Positions 61,126 through 64,000 of a stretch of DNA of 64,000 bases are shown here, piece by piece. The stretch is taken from the NCBI RefSeq assembly GCF_015500075.1, contig NZ_CP045496.1:1994001-2058000 (forward strand), given 5' to 3'. The stretch is from Mesorhizobium sp. INR15 (lineage in GTDB: Bacteria > Pseudomonadota > Alphaproteobacteria > Rhizobiales > Rhizobiaceae). A program made the position numbers and the translations under genes. The notes below the pieces were generated by a model that did not search any database, had not been told where the DNA came from, and saw only the letters and a list, made by a program, of their open reading frames with translations. The stretch's first letter is position 1; each line of letters begins with the position of its first letter.

Positions 61126-63618
61126 CTAGCTGGCCTTGCGGCGCGCTTTCGGCGCGAGATCGGCCCATGGGTATGCAGTGCTGCTCGCCCCCGGCATGGT
61201 GCCTTGAGCGAGCAGTACCGTCGTTGCGTCAAATGGATGGGGCCTGGCGATTCCATAGCCCTGTGCGTAGTCGACGCCGATTTTCTTCAGGGCAGCGACA
61301 ATGCCGTCGCTCTCAACGAATTCGGCTATGGTGCGTTTGCCCATCACCTTGCCGATGTGGTGGATCATCTCGACCATGGCATGGTCGGTGCGATCCTCCA
61401 GCATATCCTTGACGAAGCCGCCGTCGATCTTGAGGTAGTCGACCGGCAGGTGCTTCAGATAGGCGAAGGACGACATGCCCGAGCCGAAATCGTCGAGCGC
61501 GAAACGGCAGCCCAGTCCGCGCAGGTCGGCGATGAAGCGCATGGCATTGGTGAGGTTGGCGATGGCGCTGGTCTCGGTGATTTCGAGACAGATCATCTTT
61601 GGCGAAATGCCATGGACCAGGAACTGTTCGCGCAGGAAGCCGAGAAATGTCTCGTCGCCAAAACTCGCGCCGGAGAGATTGATGGCGCACGTGGAAATCG
61701 GCGCCATGTGTGGATCGGCGAGCCGTGCCGCCAGGACGCGGAACGTGTTGCGCACCACCCAGCGGTCGATCGACGGCATCAAGCCGTAACGCTCGGCAGC
61801 CGGAATGAAGCTTTGCGGCGTGACGAAGTTGCCATTCTCGTCGTTCAGCCGCAGCAGGATTTCGATATGCGCGCCTGCTTCCGCGGCATCGTCGTTGAGC
61901 GGCGCGATTTCTTGGGCATGAAGCCTGAAGCGGTTTTCTTCCAGAGCGGCATGCAGGCGTTGAACCCAGGCCATCTCGCCGAAGCGCTCCCGCAAGTCCA
62001 TGTCGCCATCGCTGTGAATCTGGACGCGGTTGCGGCCCTTTTCCTTGGCCATGTAACAGGCGACGTCAGCCGCGCGCAGGGTTTCCTCGAGGGTGACTTG
62101 GGTGTCGGCGATCTGCACCAGGCCGACGCTGACACTGGTGTTGAAGGGCCTGCCGTCCCAGGCGAAATGCAGGTCCTGAATGGTGGCGCGCAACCGTTCG
62201 GCGGTGTCCGCCGCGGTTTCCGTGTCGCAATCGACGAGCAACACGCCAAACTCGTCGCCACCCAGCCGGGCCAGGAGATCGCCCGGCCGCAGTCCGTTGG
62301 TCAGCAGCCCGGATATCTGGCGCAGCAACTGGTCGCCGGCGGCATGGCCACAGGTGTCATTGACGAGCTTGAACTGGTCGAGGTCGAGATACATCAGCGC
62401 ATGCTGGCGGGGCTGGTCCGGCAACTCGGCGATCGTTCTTTCCAGCTGGCTCTCGAAATCGCGTCGGTTGATCAGGCCGGTCAGTGCATCGTGCGACGCC
62501 TGCCATGAAAGCCGCTCGATATAGTCCTGCTCGCGCGTCATGTCGTGGAAGGCCAGCACCACGCCAACGACCTGGCCGGCGACGAGCAGCGGCGCGCCGT
62601 TCAATGCCACCGGAACAACCGTGCCGTCCATGCGCTGCAAGAGCTGCGGGCGGACATTGGAGCGGCGCGGCTCGCCAGCCAGAAGCCGCTCGATCAGGCG
62701 CGGCTCCTCAATGCTGGTATCCTTGTCCACCAGACGGAAGAGCGAGGCGATCGGTTTGCCCCGGGCGGCGCCGAACGGGCACGCAAGCAGCCGCTCGGCA
62801 ACGGCGTTCATATAATCCAGCCGCCCATCCGCGCCGGTGCTGATCACGGCCTGGCCGATCGAGGCCAATGTGACCTGGGCACGCTCGCGCTCGGCATTGA
62901 GAGCATTCTGGAACGCCTGGCGTTGCCCGAGCAGCTTGCGCGTGCGCCACACCGCCAGCAGGATCAGCAACGCGGCTGTGACCAGATTGGCCAAGGTGAG
63001 CGCCATTTTGATGAAGCGCGAACCTTCGCCGAGACTGTCGGAAAACGCCTTGGAGAGCGGGCCGATCTGACGGTCGAGTTGATGAATCTCGGCCTTCCAG
63101 ACCTTGGCCTGGGCCACGGACGCCGGCCCGTTCCTCAAGCTCTCGTGCATCGTGTCGCCGAGCCGCTCAATGGAGAGGATCATGTCGTCGGCGGCGGTCC
63201 AGTGCCGGATGGCGGCATCGAGATAGCTGAAACCGCGAAAATTCTGAAACAGCCAGATCAGCCCGCCCACATCGTCGGTGTGATTTCCGCCTTGCAGAAA
63301 GCCGGCGCGCGCCGCGTTGGTGTCGGGGACCGCTTGCTCGAGCGCGAGCCGTGCAGAACGATCGGCCAGCGGTACGGCGATCGCCTCGCGATACTCAGCA
63401 AAGAACTCATCGTTGCCGGTATCGGCGTAAAGGCTGAGGAAATAGATGGCGTGCTTTTGTCCCTTGGACCACTGGCTCTCACCGCCGACATAGGCGCGTA
63501 CAGCTGACAATGTGTAAATACTGAGGCTGGCGACCAAGGCCTGGACCAGGACCACGGCGATGAATGGCCAAACGAGCCCGAGCAGCCGGGGGCTGGCATC
63601 TGTAGATGACAGTTTCAT
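61126..63618 (-). CDS. Membrane GGDEF-EAL cyclic-di-GMP protein
   Basis: 830 aa. Two membrane spans (about 12-40 and 205-225) enclosing a periplasmic sensor region; then PAS (about 250-365), GGDEF (about 385-540, with LLARLGGDEFGVLLVD intact) and EAL (about 570-810). In the EAL domain the start motif is HIEILLRL (EIL instead of EAL), while LEITETSA, LDDFGSGMSSF and LKIDGGFV keep the metal ligands, so phosphodiesterase activity is likely. Cyclic-di-GMP output: motility, biofilm. Confidence 0.93.
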   Translation of the reverse strand: MKLSSTDASPRLLGLVWPFIAVVLVQALVASLSIYTLSAVRAYVGGESQWSKGQKHAIYFLSLYADTGNDEFFAEYREAIAVPLADRSARLALEQAVPDTNAARAGFLQGGNHTDDVGGLIWLFQNFRGFSYLDAAIRHWTAADDMILSIERLGDTMHESLRNGPASVAQAKVWKAEIHQLDRQIGPLSKAFSDSLGEGSRFIKMALTLANLVTAALLILLAVWRTRKLLGQRQAFQNALNAERERAQVTLASIGQAVISTGADGRLDYMNAVAERLLACPFGAARGKPIASLFRLVDKDTSIEEPRLIERLLAGEPRRSNVRPQLLQRMDGTVVPVALNGAPLLVAGQVVGVVLAFHDMTREQDYIERLSWQASHDALTGLINRRDFESQLERTIAELPDQPRQHALMYLDLDQFKLVNDTCGHAAGDQLLRQISGLLTNGLRPGDLLARLGGDEFGVLLVDCDTETAADTAERLRATIQDLHFAWDGRPFNTSVSVGLVQIADTQVTLEETLRAADVACYMAKEKGRNRVQIHSDGDMDLRERFGEMAWVQRLHAALEENRFRLHAQEIAPLNDDAAEAGAHIEILLRLNDENGNFVTPQSFIPAAERYGLMPSIDRWVVRNTFRVLAARLADPHMAPISTCAINLSGASFGDETFLGFLREQFLVHGISPKMICLEITETSAIANLTNAMRFIADLRGLGCRFALDDFGSGMSSFAYLKHLPVDYLKIDGGFVKDMLEDRTDHAMVEMIHHIGKVMGKRTIAEFVESDGIVAALKKIGVDYAQGYGIARPHPFDATTVLLAQGTMPGASSTAYPWADLAPKARRKAS

Positions 63619-64000
63619 CGCAATTTCATGGAAGCCGCCATGGCCTGGTCAATGCACCTGTCCGACTGTTTCATCCGTCGGTTGAGGCTATGTTCTTCCC
63701 TCATGTCGTCCAGCAGTGGCGACAACAATCCGGTTATCACGGGGGGCTTAACAGCGAATAAATACTTGAGAACCCTTCCAATTGATGACTGCAACTCTCA
63801 GCAACCGTAGATTACCCCACGTCAAGAACACGCTTCAATTCCGGGTTGATTGTATTTTAACAATCGGTAGCCGTCTACCGGAGATCGCTGCGCTGTGGTG
63901 TTCAGAGGGCGGCTGCGCCCAGGAAGTATGCGCCGGCTCAAACCTGCGGAGCCGGCGAAGACTTTGGAATATGCAAGGTCCTCACCAGCGTCGAGAGGTC
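63619..64000. other. Right-edge region with a possible partial gene
   Basis: 382 bp with no confirmed gene. At 63931-63957 there is a perfect 9-bp inverted repeat (CGCCGGCTC/GAGCCGGCG). On the minus strand an open frame from the edge ends with TGA at 63938-63940 after ...LSTLVRTLHIPKSSPAPQV, which looks like a C-terminus; another reading frame there is also open, so coding is not proven. Confidence 0.3.

Noticed and set aside
61204..62508. 434-codon plus-strand open frame opposite the GGDEF-EAL gene
   Set aside because: Shadow of the GGDEF-EAL coding frame.

Overview
The window reads as a chromosomal segment of a Mesorhizobium-like alphaproteobacterium (Rhizobiales). Reasons: uniformly GC-rich coding sequence, an OlsB ornithine-lipid acyltransferase behind a Pho-box-like site, the block lptC-lptA-lptB-rpoN-hpf-ptsN, a siroheme/sulfite operon with DUF2849 and DUF934 partners, Hsp20 paired with DUF1150, and intergenic palindromes of the rhizobial RIME type. 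I see no tRNA, rRNA, CRISPR array, insertion sequence, prophage or attachment site. These identifications rest on reading protein motifs; no database was searched.

Layout. 1-4859 (minus): a four-gene cassette of exported proteins: a Tat-type caspase-like protease, a small six-Cys secreted protein, a one-span membrane protein and a WD40 propeller cut by the left edge. 5328-8823: zur, a long palindromic repeat, and polA. 8961-9140: a probable small RNA. 9243-18740: M20 peptidase, RNase D-like exonuclease, small stress and hypothetical proteins, a propeller, an OafA-type acyltransferase, PBP1A and an SDR. 18765-20564: a CPA2 antiporter. 21049-25866: cysG-DUF2849-cysI-cysH-DUF934, the assimilatory sulfate-reduction operon, preceded by an operator-like palindrome. 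25979-29797: GMC oxidoreductase, a DJ-1/PfpI protein behind three operator-like palindromes, a desaturase and a NepR-like small protein. 29965-32741: grpE with an RpoH-type promoter, a TRIC channel, an MmcQ-like protein and olsB. 32835-38812 (minus): hybrid histidine kinase, acuI-like reductase, lspA and two RNA methyltransferases. 38938-43218: a WYL regulator-VOC-EVE unit, then an ornithine cyclodeaminase-like enzyme, lapA-domain protein, ihfB and sppA. 43511-48716: LPS transport and the rpoN/PTS-Ntr block. 48787-49687 (minus): hsp20-DUF1150 with an RpoH promoter and a ROSE-like RNA thermometer. 49747-53933: nucleoside hydrolase, a RIME-like repeat, LysE exporter, amidase and ribokinase. 54020-55839 (minus): four overlapping small secreted-protein genes that look like a usher-less chaperone/pilin locus. 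56071-63618: Ada-like methyltransferase, DUF2244, nth, DUF2214, a YdeI-like protein, GNAT, OmpA-like protein and a GGDEF-EAL protein.

How it works together: most of the window is housekeeping (DNA repair, envelope assembly, sulfur assimilation, heat shock, nitrogen/PTS regulation). The accessory and least explained parts are the exported caspase/WD40 cassette and the pilin-like cluster. Regulatory DNA is unusually readable: two heat-shock promoters with 17-bp spacing, a thermometer hairpin, a Pho box and several operator palindromes. A dispersed palindromic repeat begins at a stop codon in all three of its copies.
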